Source of the DNA: Chitinophaga sp. SYP-B3965
Lineage (GTDB): Bacteria; Bacteroidota; Bacteroidia; Chitinophagales; Chitinophagaceae
Direction: 5' to 3'
Assembly (NCBI RefSeq): GCF_009647655.1
Contig: NZ_WJFD01000003.1
Location: 310,001 to 374,000 of the forward strand
DNA: 64,000 bases
In this document: piece by piece, positions 34,262 through 43,925 of the stretch
Numbering within the stretch: the first letter of the stretch is position 1
How the letters are laid out: the number at the start of each line of letters is the position of its first letter
Notes under the pieces: model-generated
The model's database searches: none
What the model saw: only the letters and a program-made list of their open reading frames with translations
Told to the model about the DNA's origin: nothing
Made by a program: the position numbers and the translations under genes

Positions 34262-35866
34262 CTATCGGCGATCTATCACAATTACTTTATGTGTGCGCAT
34301 CAGACGGTTTGATTTCTGATCGTAGAATGCGAGTACGTAAGTTCCTTTGGCAAGATTGTTTACGCGAACAGTGGCTTCTCCCTGTACGGAGTACTGATTC
34401 ACTATCTGACCCAGGCTGTTTACTATCTGCATGATCATATCTGTATGTTCTCCGCGGATCTGTACCTGGAACTGGCCCATGTTAGGATTCGGCCATACTT
34501 CGATGTGCAGGAATGGTGGTACGGCTTTGATCTGTGAGTAACTTACGCGTTCATTTTTAGATACTGCCTTGATACGGTAATATGTCCAGCCATCATAAGT
34601 ATTAGGATCAGCATGCTGGTAATCCAGGCGGGAAGTAATATTTCCGTTTGGTGCCTGGGAGCGTACTTCGCCGGCTTTTGTGAAACCGGTATCCTTATCA
34701 AAACGTCTTTCTATTTCGTAACGGTCATTGTTCAGTTCGCGGGCTACAGACCACTCCAGTTGTGCGAAGTTTTCTGAGAGGCGCCACGCATTAAAATACA
34801 TAAAGGCAGCAGGTGCATACGGTCCATAGATCATGGAGGCCTTCGTAAAATATTCGTTGTTGTTCAGTCCATCTTTAAATACGCGGAAGTGCATGGTAGC
34901 ATTCCTCAATGTATTGGTGGTGGTGATATTACCTGCAACAGGGAAGGATTCCAGCGATTCCAGGTAATCCCAGTTATTGTTCACATAACGGCTTACATAA
35001 CTGGCAGAGCGGAAGGTCATATAGTCCTTTCCTTCTTCGGCATCCATGTGCTGCAAAGTTACTTTTGCTTCTGCGTGGTCACTTCTTACGCGAGCCACGT
35101 TCCATGTTTTATTGGTAAAATCGAGTTTATTTACATTTCCTGATATCGCAAACTGGTACACACTATCAAATACCCTTGCCCTGAAATCGTCCGGTACGCC
35201 GGCGTATTCAATTTCTGCGGGGGCGTAGGTATCTATAGAAGTGCCGATAGGGAATACTACTTTACCAGATGCTCCATCTACATTTTCGCGATAAAGGAAA
35301 CCACCGGCTACCGTAGAGCCTGTTACGATAAATGATTTTTCGCTGTATCCTGTGATGGTACCGGGTTTGGCATCTCCTACCACCAGGTTCCAGCCATTCA
35401 GGAAAAGATGACCGTTTACAAAATTGAGATTGTTACGCACTTTCACATCACTCAGATCTGAGAGTAAAATTCCCAGCCGGTTATTTACCTCAAAGTTAGG
35501 AAAGGTAGCGCCGGTACGGCCTACAACACTATATCCACCCAATAACTGCTGTGCGCCCAGGTTCCCGTACATTGGATTGTTGCCGGAGAAGCGGAACAGA
35601 CCGCCTTTTCCATCAACGCCGCTGGCGGATTCATCGGGAAGCGTAGCTGCGTTACCGTTATTCCATGTTTTGCCGTAGAAATTGATGATTGAATTAAGGC
35701 TGGATCCAAAAGCGCCTTCGTTTGTAACGTTTCCATATATGCTGAATACTTCTCCCGTTGCGATCTGGATCCTGGCATCGGGAGCAATGTATAGCCCTTG
35801 TTGTTGTGCTGCGAGGGGCAGTACAAAACTAAGAAGTGCTAATATGGTAAGGTTAATGTAACGCAT
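34262..35866 (-). CDS. Surface protein with T9SS type A C-terminal sorting domain
   Basis: The 534-residue protein starts with a signal peptide (MRYINLTILALLSFVLPLAAQ). The middle is beta-rich and unclassified, with GNVTNEGAF-type repeats and a fibronectin-like segment (about 380-450). The last 80 residues match the type A sorting signal: VWPNPNMGQFQVQI, then LGQIVNQYS, LAKGTYVLAFYD and a final basic strand. Such proteins cross the outer membrane through the T9SS. It is the last of three consecutive minus-strand surface genes. Confidence 0.85.
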   Translation of the reverse strand: MRYINLTILALLSFVLPLAAQQQGLYIAPDARIQIATGEVFSIYGNVTNEGAFGSSLNSIINFYGKTWNNGNAATLPDESASGVDGKGGLFRFSGNNPMYGNLGAQQLLGGYSVVGRTGATFPNFEVNNRLGILLSDLSDVKVRNNLNFVNGHLFLNGWNLVVGDAKPGTITGYSEKSFIVTGSTVAGGFLYRENVDGASGKVVFPIGTSIDTYAPAEIEYAGVPDDFRARVFDSVYQFAISGNVNKLDFTNKTWNVARVRSDHAEAKVTLQHMDAEEGKDYMTFRSASYVSRYVNNNWDYLESLESFPVAGNITTTNTLRNATMHFRVFKDGLNNNEYFTKASMIYGPYAPAAFMYFNAWRLSENFAQLEWSVARELNNDRYEIERRFDKDTGFTKAGEVRSQAPNGNITSRLDYQHADPNTYDGWTYYRIKAVSKNERVSYSQIKAVPPFLHIEVWPNPNMGQFQVQIRGEHTDMIMQIVNSLGQIVNQYSVQGEATVRVNNLAKGTYVLAFYDQKSNRLMRTHKVIVIDRR

Positions 35867-35879
35867 TTTCTTTCGGTTA

Positions 35880-37499
35880 TCACAATGAGATGATAGCAAT
35901 ATTAAATTTTGTTCCATTAGCAATCGTCCTGTTGTTGTCATCAGCATTAATAAACCCAACCTGTATCTGCCGGGCGCCGAAATTACTAACTCTGACCCAT
36001 CCTACTCCAACTCCATTACCCAGGGCTAAGGCTGGACTCACTATCACATTATCATCTGTTTTCAAAACAACGCCTGCGGGTAATGTCCATGTAACTACTG
36101 TTGTTGTCATTTGGTTAATTGTTACGTTAGCAGTTGTGTTATAAACTACTTTAGTAATGCCAGTTAATACACTACCATCAGTACCCAGTTTAAAAGTCCC
36201 TTCCACATCCAGTTTAGCAGTAGGTGTAGCTACACCGACACCTAACCTTTCATTTGCATTATCCCATATCAGTGATGTTCTTTGCGCTACATCGCCGGTT
36301 GTCCCAGTGGTGAACAATAGGCCTCCGGTTGTATTTAAACCAGTTACCCTCAGACCTCCTGTAACGTGCAAGGCTGTACTGGGAGCATTGGTACCAATCC
36401 CTAACCTGTTATTGGTGGCATCCCAGAACAATTGTGCATCATCCTGTTCTACTAATCCGGTAGTACCTGAGGTGAATAATATACCACCTATTTTATTTAA
36501 ACCGGTTGCTCTCAGATCTCCGGTAACATGTAAGGCTACTGAAGGAGCAGCGTTACCGATACCTAACCTGTTGTTGGGAGCATCCCAGAACAATTGTGCA
36601 TCATCCTGCTCTACTAATCCTGTGGTACCTGAGGTAAATAATATACCGCCTGTTTTATTTAAACCGGTTGCTCTCAGATCACCTGTAACATGCAGTGCTA
36701 CTGAAGGAGCAGCGTTACCGATACCTAATCTGTTATTGGTGTTATCCCAAACCAGCTGACCTGCTTTCTGTGTTACGGCACCTGTATTGGTGAATAATAA
36801 TCCACCCTGCGTAGTTAAACCTGTTACAGTAAGACTTGCAACGTTACCGTTACCATTTATGCGGAAATTGCCTGTTTGCAATGCTGCATTCTGATTTTGA
36901 ATATAGGAAGCTCCAAGGTTTGGAATATCTGCTGCTATCAGGGCTGTTGCGCCGGATTGTACACGGCCTTTTGCATCTGTTGTTACTTTAAAATAAGTAT
37001 CAGCAGTGCCAAAATTTGATAAAGTAGTTGTAACGTTTCCGGCGGCGTTTACTGTACCAGCAGTAACATCTCCGGTCATTGTTTTAATATAGTCAGGGGT
37101 CCAGTTACTCCATTTTGCGCCATCGTAGCGGAGTAATTGATTAATGGTGGGGGCTACAGGGAAGTTTATATCCGACAAATTGCCCAATGCGTAGGAAGTG
37201 AGGTCTGGAATTTTTTTCCAGCCGGTATATCCGTTGGTTTTCTTAACGTACAGTGTCTGATCATCGAGATTGAAAACCATCATGCCCTGAGCGGCACTAT
37301 CGAGTGGATTGGAGGCTAATGCTGCGTTCGTAACACGCGGTAACAGTAAACCTTTTTTGTGTGAGCTTATTTCGAGGGCGGCATCCAGTCTGGTACTTTC
37401 AGGCTGGCCTCCCAATTTCAATTGCGCCTGGGATGGAATGGCTGCCAATCCGGAGATCAACAATATTAGTAATGATTTATATCCTCTCGGCCAATTCAT
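35880..37499 (-). CDS. Tail-fibre-like surface protein with 54-residue repeats
   Basis: The 539-residue protein has a signal peptide (KSLLILLISGLAAIPSQAQ). The N-terminal module has the pattern LEISSHKKGLLLPRV, common in Bacteroidota surface and fibre proteins. The central part contains about three to four repeats of 54 residues with RLGIGNAAPSVALHVTGDL, like phage tail-fibre and pilus-associated repeats. A C-terminal jelly-roll-like region of about 100 residues follows. I see no T9SS sorting signal. The DNA repeat unit is 162 bp. Function unknown; adhesion or matrix formation is possible. Confidence 0.75.
   Translation of the reverse strand: MNWPRGYKSLLILLISGLAAIPSQAQLKLGGQPESTRLDAALEISSHKKGLLLPRVTNAALASNPLDSAAQGMMVFNLDDQTLYVKKTNGYTGWKKIPDLTSYALGNLSDINFPVAPTINQLLRYDGAKWSNWTPDYIKTMTGDVTAGTVNAAGNVTTTLSNFGTADTYFKVTTDAKGRVQSGATALIAADIPNLGASYIQNQNAALQTGNFRINGNGNVASLTVTGLTTQGGLLFTNTGAVTQKAGQLVWDNTNNRLGIGNAAPSVALHVTGDLRATGLNKTGGILFTSGTTGLVEQDDAQLFWDAPNNRLGIGNAAPSVALHVTGDLRATGLNKIGGILFTSGTTGLVEQDDAQLFWDATNNRLGIGTNAPSTALHVTGGLRVTGLNTTGGLLFTTGTTGDVAQRTSLIWDNANERLGVGVATPTAKLDVEGTFKLGTDGSVLTGITKVVYNTTANVTINQMTTTVVTWTLPAGVVLKTDDNVIVSPALALGNGVGVGWVRVSNFGARQIQVGFINADDNNRTIANGTKFNIAIISL
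36361..36700 (-). repeat. 162-bp direct repeats in the fibre-like gene
   Basis: Near-identical units begin at 36361, 36523 and 36685, each 162 bp (54 codons). The two central ones differ at few positions. Such repeats can change in number by recombination or slippage while keeping the frame. Confidence 0.85.
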
Positions 37500-37548
37500 G
37501 TCAATTTTTTTGGTGTACAGAAACATCATATGCTTGTTATTAAGATTT

Positions 37549-37587
37549 TACCGGAACGGTTATACGATTATAATAACCGTTCCGGTA
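37549..37587 (-). terminator. Hairpin between the two fibre-like genes
   Basis: TACCGGAACGGTTAT (37549-37563) pairs perfectly with ATAACCGTTCCGGTA (37573-37587) around a 9-nt loop. It lies 9 bp after the stop of the upstream gene. The T run is weak, so termination may be partial and the two genes may still be co-transcribed. Confidence 0.75.
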
Positions 37588-37595
37588 AATCAGGT

Positions 37596-39314
37596 TTAGA
37601 AGCCAGTTCCTCTGCTGAGCAGTTGCCAGTTGGTACCGTCAGACATTACAGTGATAGAAGTATGTACAACAGTGATTGAAGTACCAGGAACACCATTAAT
37701 TGTTTGTGCACTGGTTGTAGCAATCACTACGTTATTATCTTCTTCAGTAACAGGGTTAGAGCCAGGGATCCTTTTGATCACATATACACGGCCTGCACAA
37801 GTAGTTGCATCAGGAAGTGTAACGGCGGAAGTTGCACTTGTTGCAGCCACCATCACGATGTAATCATCCGCTGCGATTGGGCTGCCAGTTGCGATTGTAC
37901 GGAATTTAACACCCAAAGAACCGTTCACGTTTAAGTTAGAAGTAGTAGCTACAGCACCTGCAGTAGGGCCTACCAATACTTTAGTTTCGAAAGTCTTATC
38001 GCCAGTGAATGACTGAGCAGCTATAGTTACAACGCCTCGGTTTGTAACAGATGCATCAGGCAACGCGAAAGTCACTTTATCAGCAACAGATGAGATAGAG
38101 AAGTCTGTACCAGTTGTTACTGTTTCAAAAGCCAGGTCACCAGTAGCACTACCTACAGCAGGAACACCGGTTGGTGTAGAGATCTGTCCGATACCAGTAG
38201 CGGTTAATTTCCAACCTGGAACAAGTACTTTCCTTAATTCATTATCTGTAGTATTTTGTAATAACAGATTATAGCTATCAGTATTTACCAGTGTTTGCGC
38301 AGTAACACCATCCAGGGTTACAGCACCTTCTACTGCTAAAGTAGCAGCACCAGGCGTTGCAGAGAGTTTCTTAATTACTACAGCACCGTCGAATGTCTTA
38401 TCACCTGTGAATTCCTGAGCAGTAGTGCTAACAATACCGGGACTTGTTCTTGAAGCAGGCGATAAAGCCAGTTCCCATTTACCGGTAGTAGCATTTTGTG
38501 TAAATACACCACCTTCTGCAGTAGCGGCAGCGGATACTGCAACTACTTTAAATCCATCAGGATTAGTCAGGGCGTGCAGGGAATCATAGTCAGCCTTAGT
38601 CATGAAACCGAAAGCTGCAGCCTGGCCTTCCATAATCGGATAGCTTAATTCTATTATACCGGGGAGACCACCAGCTGGTGCTGTAGTAGCAATTGCAGGT
38701 GCAGTACCATTGTTACCTTCCAATGTGATATCCATATCACCTTGTAAAGTATTCAATTTAGTTACAGAAGTCTGTGCCAGATCTTTCTTTTTAACAGTAC
38801 CATCTGCTGCTATTACCAATACATCATTGATAGCAGGATCAGTAACTAATGGATAATTAATAAATGAAGGTGTAAAGATCAGTCTGCCATCTGCACCCAC
38901 TGTAAGACCTGTAACACCGTTTGCATTCAAACGTAAGTCTTGCGTGTTGGTAGTACCCATAAAGCTGGTAGGCGTACCAAGGTTACCATCCATTTTCCAT
39001 GGTGCTCCTGCTCCACCCTCAGTGGTAACTCTCACCATAGCGCCACCAAGTTTCACAAACAACCCGGCAGGATTGCTCGGACCAGAACCTGTATAATATA
39101 CCAGGTAACCTTCAGTAGCTGAAGCAGACATAAGCGACATATCACTTACACGTGGCAGTAAAAATCCTTTCTTGTTGCTTTCCAATTCCAGGATGGCATT
39201 GGGATCAATCTGAGCGGGATTACCCCCGATCTTGACCTGAGCTTTTAGGCTGTCGTAGCTAAAGAACAACAGCGCAGCCAGTACCATACTGGCAATACGT
39301 AACGACTTTCTCAT
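37596..39314 (-). CDS. Tail-fibre-like surface protein, second member
   Basis: The 572-residue protein has a signal peptide (MRKSLRIASMVLAALLFFSYDSLKAQ) and then QVKIGGNPAQIDPNAILELESNKKGFLLPRV, clearly related to the start of the adjacent protein. Two copies of an AQ-x-FTGDKTF motif (about residues 295 and 445) mark internal repeats. The C-terminal 110 residues (VTLPDATTCAGRVYVIKR, ITVMSDGTNWQLLSRG) form a beta-sandwich-like module found in many fibre-like proteins. No sorting signal is seen. It is the first gene of the surface-protein cluster. Confidence 0.75.
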   Translation of the reverse strand: MRKSLRIASMVLAALLFFSYDSLKAQVKIGGNPAQIDPNAILELESNKKGFLLPRVSDMSLMSASATEGYLVYYTGSGPSNPAGLFVKLGGAMVRVTTEGGAGAPWKMDGNLGTPTSFMGTTNTQDLRLNANGVTGLTVGADGRLIFTPSFINYPLVTDPAINDVLVIAADGTVKKKDLAQTSVTKLNTLQGDMDITLEGNNGTAPAIATTAPAGGLPGIIELSYPIMEGQAAAFGFMTKADYDSLHALTNPDGFKVVAVSAAATAEGGVFTQNATTGKWELALSPASRTSPGIVSTTAQEFTGDKTFDGAVVIKKLSATPGAATLAVEGAVTLDGVTAQTLVNTDSYNLLLQNTTDNELRKVLVPGWKLTATGIGQISTPTGVPAVGSATGDLAFETVTTGTDFSISSVADKVTFALPDASVTNRGVVTIAAQSFTGDKTFETKVLVGPTAGAVATTSNLNVNGSLGVKFRTIATGSPIAADDYIVMVAATSATSAVTLPDATTCAGRVYVIKRIPGSNPVTEEDNNVVIATTSAQTINGVPGTSITVVHTSITVMSDGTNWQLLSRGTGF

Positions 39315-39702
39315 AGGATAATAGGTTGAAAAATATGAGTTGTTAAAATAAAAGGTTTATGTGTTTAATTGATTTATGACGACTTTTTGTTTTTGTTCAC
39401 CGCTCCTTAAATCCCCTTTTTTTGAGGCAGGTTTTTAAGGCTAGGTCTAATGTTTTTCCCCTCTCTCGCATCAGGGCTACAACGCTGTCACAATATTACA
39501 TATATATTTTGATTAATACGTATTATTTATAATGTTTTTTCTTTATTTAATATATAAATATGTGAAAAGTCGAAGTTAGAACCGCTATGGGAGCAGTATT
39601 TACTTATGAGTCAGGGGGTTAGAAAAAGTTATGAAAGAGGGTACGAAAAATAAAAAGTGCAAGTTAGGAGGGTTAAAACGGGAAAATGCTCCATAAAAAA
39701 AG
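39315..39702. other. AT-rich stretch upstream of the surface-protein cluster
   Basis: This 390-bp stretch has no ORF I can support. It is AT-rich, with TTTATTTAATATATAAATATG in the middle, and must contain the promoter of the cluster, although no full TTTG/TAnnTTTG pair was found with confidence. Confidence 0.5.
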
Positions 39703-39727
39703 GTTGCCGGAGGATATCCGGCAACCT
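39695..39727 (-). terminator. Intrinsic terminator of clpC
   Basis: GGTTGCCGGA (39703-39712) pairs perfectly with TCCGGCAACC (39718-39727) around a 5-nt loop, followed on the minus strand by a run of seven T. Confidence 0.9.
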
Positions 39728-39753
39728 ATATATTATATAATGTCCTTTGAAAA

Positions 39754-42285
39754 TTATGCTTCTGATTTCTCAGATTTACTCTTGGAAGGATTCTTTAAAG
39801 AGAACACCAGTTTCTGGTTTTCTTTATCGAGGTCCGCGATCAGAATATCTCCATTATGAATGCTCATATTCAGGATCTCTTCTGCTAACGGATCTTCCAG
39901 GTATTTCTGGATAGCGCGGTGGAGCGGACGGGCTCCAAATTGCTGATCGTATCCTTTCTCTGCGAGGAAACCTTTGGCTTCGTCTGTAAGTTCCAGGCTG
40001 AAGCCCAGGTTCTGCAAACGTGCCAGCACACCTTTCATGGTGATATCTATAATGGTATAGATATGCTCTTTGGACAGAGAGTTAAAGATGATCACATCAT
40101 CGATACGGTTGAGGAACTCAGGAGAGAAGGTACGTTTCAAAGCCTTTTCTATTACGGCTTTGGTGTTATCTTCTTCACTTACTGCTCTCGTATTGGTGCT
40201 GAAACCAACCCCTGCACCGAAATCCTTCAACTGGCGTACGCCAATATTAGAGGTCATGATGATAAGGGTGTTTTTGAAGTCCACCTTGCGACCGAGACCA
40301 TCTGTAAGGATACCATCATCCAACACTTGCAGGAGGATGTTATAGATATCCGGATGGGCCTTTTCTATCTCATCCAGGAGGATCACAGAGTATGGCTTAC
40401 GGCGAACTTTTTCTGTCAGCTGACCACCTTCTTCATATCCTACATAACCTGGAGGCGCTCCGATCAGGCGGCTTACGGAAAATTTCTCCATGTATTCACT
40501 CATATCAATGCGGATTAAGGCATCATCTGAGTCGAACATGTACCTGGCGAGTGATTTGGCCAATTCTGTTTTACCTACCCCGGTTGGGCCGAGGAAGATG
40601 AAAGTACCAATCGGTTTTTTAGGATCCTTCAGCCCTACGCGGTTACGCTGGATGGCTTTGGTCACTTTACTGATGGCTTCTGTTTGTCCAACCACAGCAC
40701 CGGACAGGTCTTCACCCATGCGGCGGAGTTTATCGTTTTCTGCCTGCACCATCCGTTTAACGGGAATGCCGGTCATCATACTCACTACTTCTGCGATGGC
40801 TTCTTCATCAATTGGGTAGCGTTTGTGCTTTACTTCTTCTTCCCACACGGCTTTGGCCTTTTCGAGGTCTTCGCCGAGTTTCTTTTCGGTATCGCGGAGG
40901 GCTGCAGCTTCTTCGAAGCGCTGGCTCTTCACTACTTTATTTTTTTCCTGCTTAATGTCTTCGATCTGTTTTTCCAGGTCGAGGATATTTTGCGGAACAT
41001 TGATGTTCTTTAAGTGTACCCTTGCTCCTACTTCATCCAACACGTCGATAGCTTTGTCTGGCAGCAGGCGGTCCGTCATGTAACGGTCGCTCAGTTTCAC
41101 ACAGGCGTCGATGGCATCATCTGTATAACTTACGTTGTGATACTCTTCGTAACGTTGTTTGATGTTGTTGAGGATGAGGATGGTTTCTTCCACGGATGGC
41201 GGATCAACCATTACTTTCTGGAACCGGCGGTCTAACGCTCCGTCTTTCTCAATGTACATACGGTATTCATCTAAAGTAGATGCACCGATGCATTGGAGTT
41301 CTCCACGGGCGAGGGCTGGTTTGAAGATATTGGAAGCGTCCAGGGAACCGGAAGCTCCACCTGCGCCAACGATGGTGTGGATCTCGTCAATGAACAGGAT
41401 CACGTCCCGGTTCTTTTCGAGTTCATTCATGATGGCTTTCATCCTTTCTTCAAACTGGCCGCGGTATTTTGTACCGGCTACCAGGGCAGCAAGGTCGAGG
41501 CTTACTACTCTTTTATCGAACAACACGCGGGAAACTTTGCGTTGTACGATGCGGAGGGCGAGGCCTTCCACGATAGCAGTTTTACCAACTCCCGGCTCAC
41601 CGATGAGGATTGGATTGTTCTTTTTACGGCGGGAAAGGATCTGCGAAACGCGTTCAATTTCCTGCTCACGGCCAACGATGGGATCCAGACTTCCGCTTTC
41701 AGCGAGTTTGGTGATATCGCGGCCAAAATTGTCGAGTACAGGTGTTTTAGACTTTGTATTGGTTTGCTTCGCTTTGGAGGCATAACTTTTACGTTCGTCT
41801 TCGAACTCCTCTTCTCCGGGGTCATCGAACTCTGCTTTAGGATCTGCAGATTTTACGAAGCCCAATTCGTTTTTAAATGTATCGTAGTCCACGTCAAATT
41901 GTTGAAGGATTTGAGTACATACGTTTTCTTTATTCTTGAGGATGGAAAGCATGAGATGTTCTGTCTCAACGGTAGGGCTTTTAAGGGCCTTAGCTTCCAA
42001 CACGGTCACACGGATCACTTTCTCTGCCTGTCTGGTTAGAGGGAGACTATTAATGTTAGCAATGTTCTTGCCGGTTTTATCCTTAATAGCCAGTTCCACT
42101 TCTTTGCGCAGTTCATAAAGATCTACGTTCAAAGCTTGTAGAATTTTAACAGCCGTCCCCTCACCTTCACGAATGATGCCCAATAGCAGGTGTTCCGTAC
42201 CGATGAAATCATTTCCCAGACGTAAAGCTTCCTCCCTGCTGAACGAAATGATCTCCTTTACTTGCGGTGAAAAATTCTGATCCAT
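39754..42285 (-). CDS. clpC: ClpC-type AAA+ ATPase, Clp protease regulatory subunit
   Basis: The 843-residue protein has two Clp_N repeats (FSREEALRLGNDFIGTEHLLLG), a first AAA+ domain with Walker A GEPGVGKTAIVEG and Walker B VILFIDEIHTIVGAGG, a middle coiled-coil/UVR-like region (QRFEEAAALRDTEKKL), and a second AAA+ domain with GPTGVGKTELAKSLA and VILLDEIEKAHPD. It unfolds proteins for ClpP. The short middle domain separates it from ClpB. It stands alone with its own terminator; no mcsAB or ctsR is nearby, as expected outside Firmicutes. Confidence 0.95.
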   Translation of the reverse strand: MDQNFSPQVKEIISFSREEALRLGNDFIGTEHLLLGIIREGEGTAVKILQALNVDLYELRKEVELAIKDKTGKNIANINSLPLTRQAEKVIRVTVLEAKALKSPTVETEHLMLSILKNKENVCTQILQQFDVDYDTFKNELGFVKSADPKAEFDDPGEEEFEDERKSYASKAKQTNTKSKTPVLDNFGRDITKLAESGSLDPIVGREQEIERVSQILSRRKKNNPILIGEPGVGKTAIVEGLALRIVQRKVSRVLFDKRVVSLDLAALVAGTKYRGQFEERMKAIMNELEKNRDVILFIDEIHTIVGAGGASGSLDASNIFKPALARGELQCIGASTLDEYRMYIEKDGALDRRFQKVMVDPPSVEETILILNNIKQRYEEYHNVSYTDDAIDACVKLSDRYMTDRLLPDKAIDVLDEVGARVHLKNINVPQNILDLEKQIEDIKQEKNKVVKSQRFEEAAALRDTEKKLGEDLEKAKAVWEEEVKHKRYPIDEEAIAEVVSMMTGIPVKRMVQAENDKLRRMGEDLSGAVVGQTEAISKVTKAIQRNRVGLKDPKKPIGTFIFLGPTGVGKTELAKSLARYMFDSDDALIRIDMSEYMEKFSVSRLIGAPPGYVGYEEGGQLTEKVRRKPYSVILLDEIEKAHPDIYNILLQVLDDGILTDGLGRKVDFKNTLIIMTSNIGVRQLKDFGAGVGFSTNTRAVSEEDNTKAVIEKALKRTFSPEFLNRIDDVIIFNSLSKEHIYTIIDITMKGVLARLQNLGFSLELTDEAKGFLAEKGYDQQFGARPLHRAIQKYLEDPLAEEILNMSIHNGDILIADLDKENQKLVFSLKNPSKSKSEKSEA

Positions 42286-42542
42286 TGTAGATGATTTTTG
42301 ATTAAACCCTTACGGGGGCTTGCTTATACAATATTACCAAATAAATTTGGATTTAGTTTTTATCCTTGCACATTTATACTTAAGATTTACTTTTGCTTCA
42401 GAAGGCCGTATAGATGTAAATATACTTACGAGAAGGAGGATGTTTTTGTTTGGGTGAGATTTGCTTCCGGCAAGGTAATTACGGACGGGTTCGTTCGGCT
42501 GTCCTTTTTTTTAATGATTAAAATAATATAACATCCTGGCTT

Positions 42543-42914
42543 ATGCAATTCAAAATTGATACCAAAGAAAAAATAGTGCTTTTCCGGCTGGAAGAACCCG
42601 AACTGAATGCTAATTTGGCAGCCGAGCTGGAGGAAACGATTTCCGGAATGACCGAACTGGAGGAGAAGAATCTGGTGCTGGACCTGCGTTCCCTGCAATC
42701 TATTGATGAAAAAGGCCTTAAAGCCATTTTTGCAGTATATAACCATCAGTACGAGCGTGGTCTTTCGGCGGCCGTTGCTCATCTTTCACCAGATTTAGCT
42801 GCTGTGCTGGGTGAAAAGTACCCGGAAATGCTGAATGTAGTGCCTACAGAATCTGAAGCCATCGATATGGTGATGATGGAAGACCTGGAAAGGGAGCTGG
42901 ACCTGGGAGAATGA
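42543..42914 (+). CDS. STAS domain protein with a non-phosphorylatable site
   Basis: The 123-residue protein has the anti-sigma-factor-antagonist fold: FKIDTKEKIVLFRL, ELEEKNLVLDLRSLQSIDEKGLKAIF. In phosphorylated STAS proteins the last motif reads D-S-S-G-L; here it is Asp55-Glu-Lys-Gly-Leu, so the acceptor serine is missing. The C-terminal 20 residues are acidic and rich in Met. It lies 33 bp upstream of RNase Z and probably shares a transcript with it. Its partner is unknown. Confidence 0.82.
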   Translation: MQFKIDTKEKIVLFRLEEPELNANLAAELEETISGMTELEEKNLVLDLRSLQSIDEKGLKAIFAVYNHQYERGLSAAVAHLSPDLAAVLGEKYPEMLNVVPTESEAIDMVMMEDLERELDLGE

Positions 42915-42947
42915 TATCATTACCAATTACTTGTTTATTTTAGAGAT

Positions 42948-43856
42948 ATGTTCGCGGTAACAATTTTAGGCAACAATTCGGCTATACCTACACCAGACAG
43001 GCATCCTACCTCTCAGGTGATCACTTATAATGATCAGCTGATCCTCGTGGATTGCGGAGAGGGCACACAAATGCAGTTAACCCGTTATAAGATAAAAAGA
43101 GCCCGTATCCGGCATATTTTTATCAGTCACCTGCATGGGGATCATTATTTTGGGCTGATAGGGCTTATTAATAGCATGAGTTTGCTGGGAAGGATAGAAC
43201 CTTTGTCTGTTTTCGGCCCGCCGGAACTGGAAGAGATCCTGCAGATCCAGTTAAATGTTGCCGGGACTATCCTCAACTTCGAACTTAATTTTCATCCCCT
43301 GATGCCTACGCAAACGGGTGTTGTGTTAAAGGAAAAAGAAATGGAGGTGAGCTTCTTCCCTACCCGCCACAGGATTCCCTGTTACGGTTTCTCCTTCAGC
43401 CTTCAGCGCAGGAAACGCAGGATCATTCCTGAACAGGCACGCATATATGAAATACCGGCGTCCTTTTACACCAAGTTGCAGGAAGGGGCAGATTATGAAA
43501 GGAAAGACGGGAAGCTCATCAAGAATGACTGGGTAACCCTCCCTCCTCCTAAAGCCAAACGGTATGTGTATTGTGCGGACTCCATATATGATGAGGACCT
43601 GGTACCACATATGCGGGAAGCGGATATGGTGTATCATGAAACTACTTACCTGCATGATCTTACACAGCGGGCTATGGACAGGTTTCATAGTACGACTGTT
43701 CAGGCGGCTACACTGGCTAAAATGGCAGGGGCCCATCGTTTGCTCATTGGGCATTTCTCTTCCAAATACACTGAGCTGCAACCTTTTCTGGATGAAACCC
43801 AACCTGTTTTCCCCCAAACAGAACTGGCCCTGGAGGGTGTTACCTATCTTATCTAG
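42948..43856 (+). CDS. rnz: Ribonuclease Z
   Basis: This 302-residue metallo-beta-lactamase-fold nuclease removes the 3' trailer of tRNA precursors. The zinc motif is His61-x-His63-x-Asp65-His66 in ISHLHGDHYFGL, with PTRHRIPCYGF, the ADMVYHETTY region and LLIGHFSSKY later. Length fits the short (bacterial) form. The flexible arm region (SLQRRKRRIIPEQARIYEIP) is present. Confidence 0.95.
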   Translation: MFAVTILGNNSAIPTPDRHPTSQVITYNDQLILVDCGEGTQMQLTRYKIKRARIRHIFISHLHGDHYFGLIGLINSMSLLGRIEPLSVFGPPELEEILQIQLNVAGTILNFELNFHPLMPTQTGVVLKEKEMEVSFFPTRHRIPCYGFSFSLQRRKRRIIPEQARIYEIPASFYTKLQEGADYERKDGKLIKNDWVTLPPPKAKRYVYCADSIYDEDLVPHMREADMVYHETTYLHDLTQRAMDRFHSTTVQAATLAKMAGAHRLLIGHFSSKYTELQPFLDETQPVFPQTELALEGVTYLI

Positions 43857-43925
43857 TCAGGTATTTTTTGTGTAAGTGGTTTTACCAGACTATATTTACA
43901 CATTAAATTTAAAATTCCTATAACT

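Noticed and set aside
34262..39314. Prophage or contractile tail module, because of fibre-like proteins
   Set aside because: No sheath, baseplate, capsid, terminase or integrase genes are nearby, and each protein has a Sec signal peptide.
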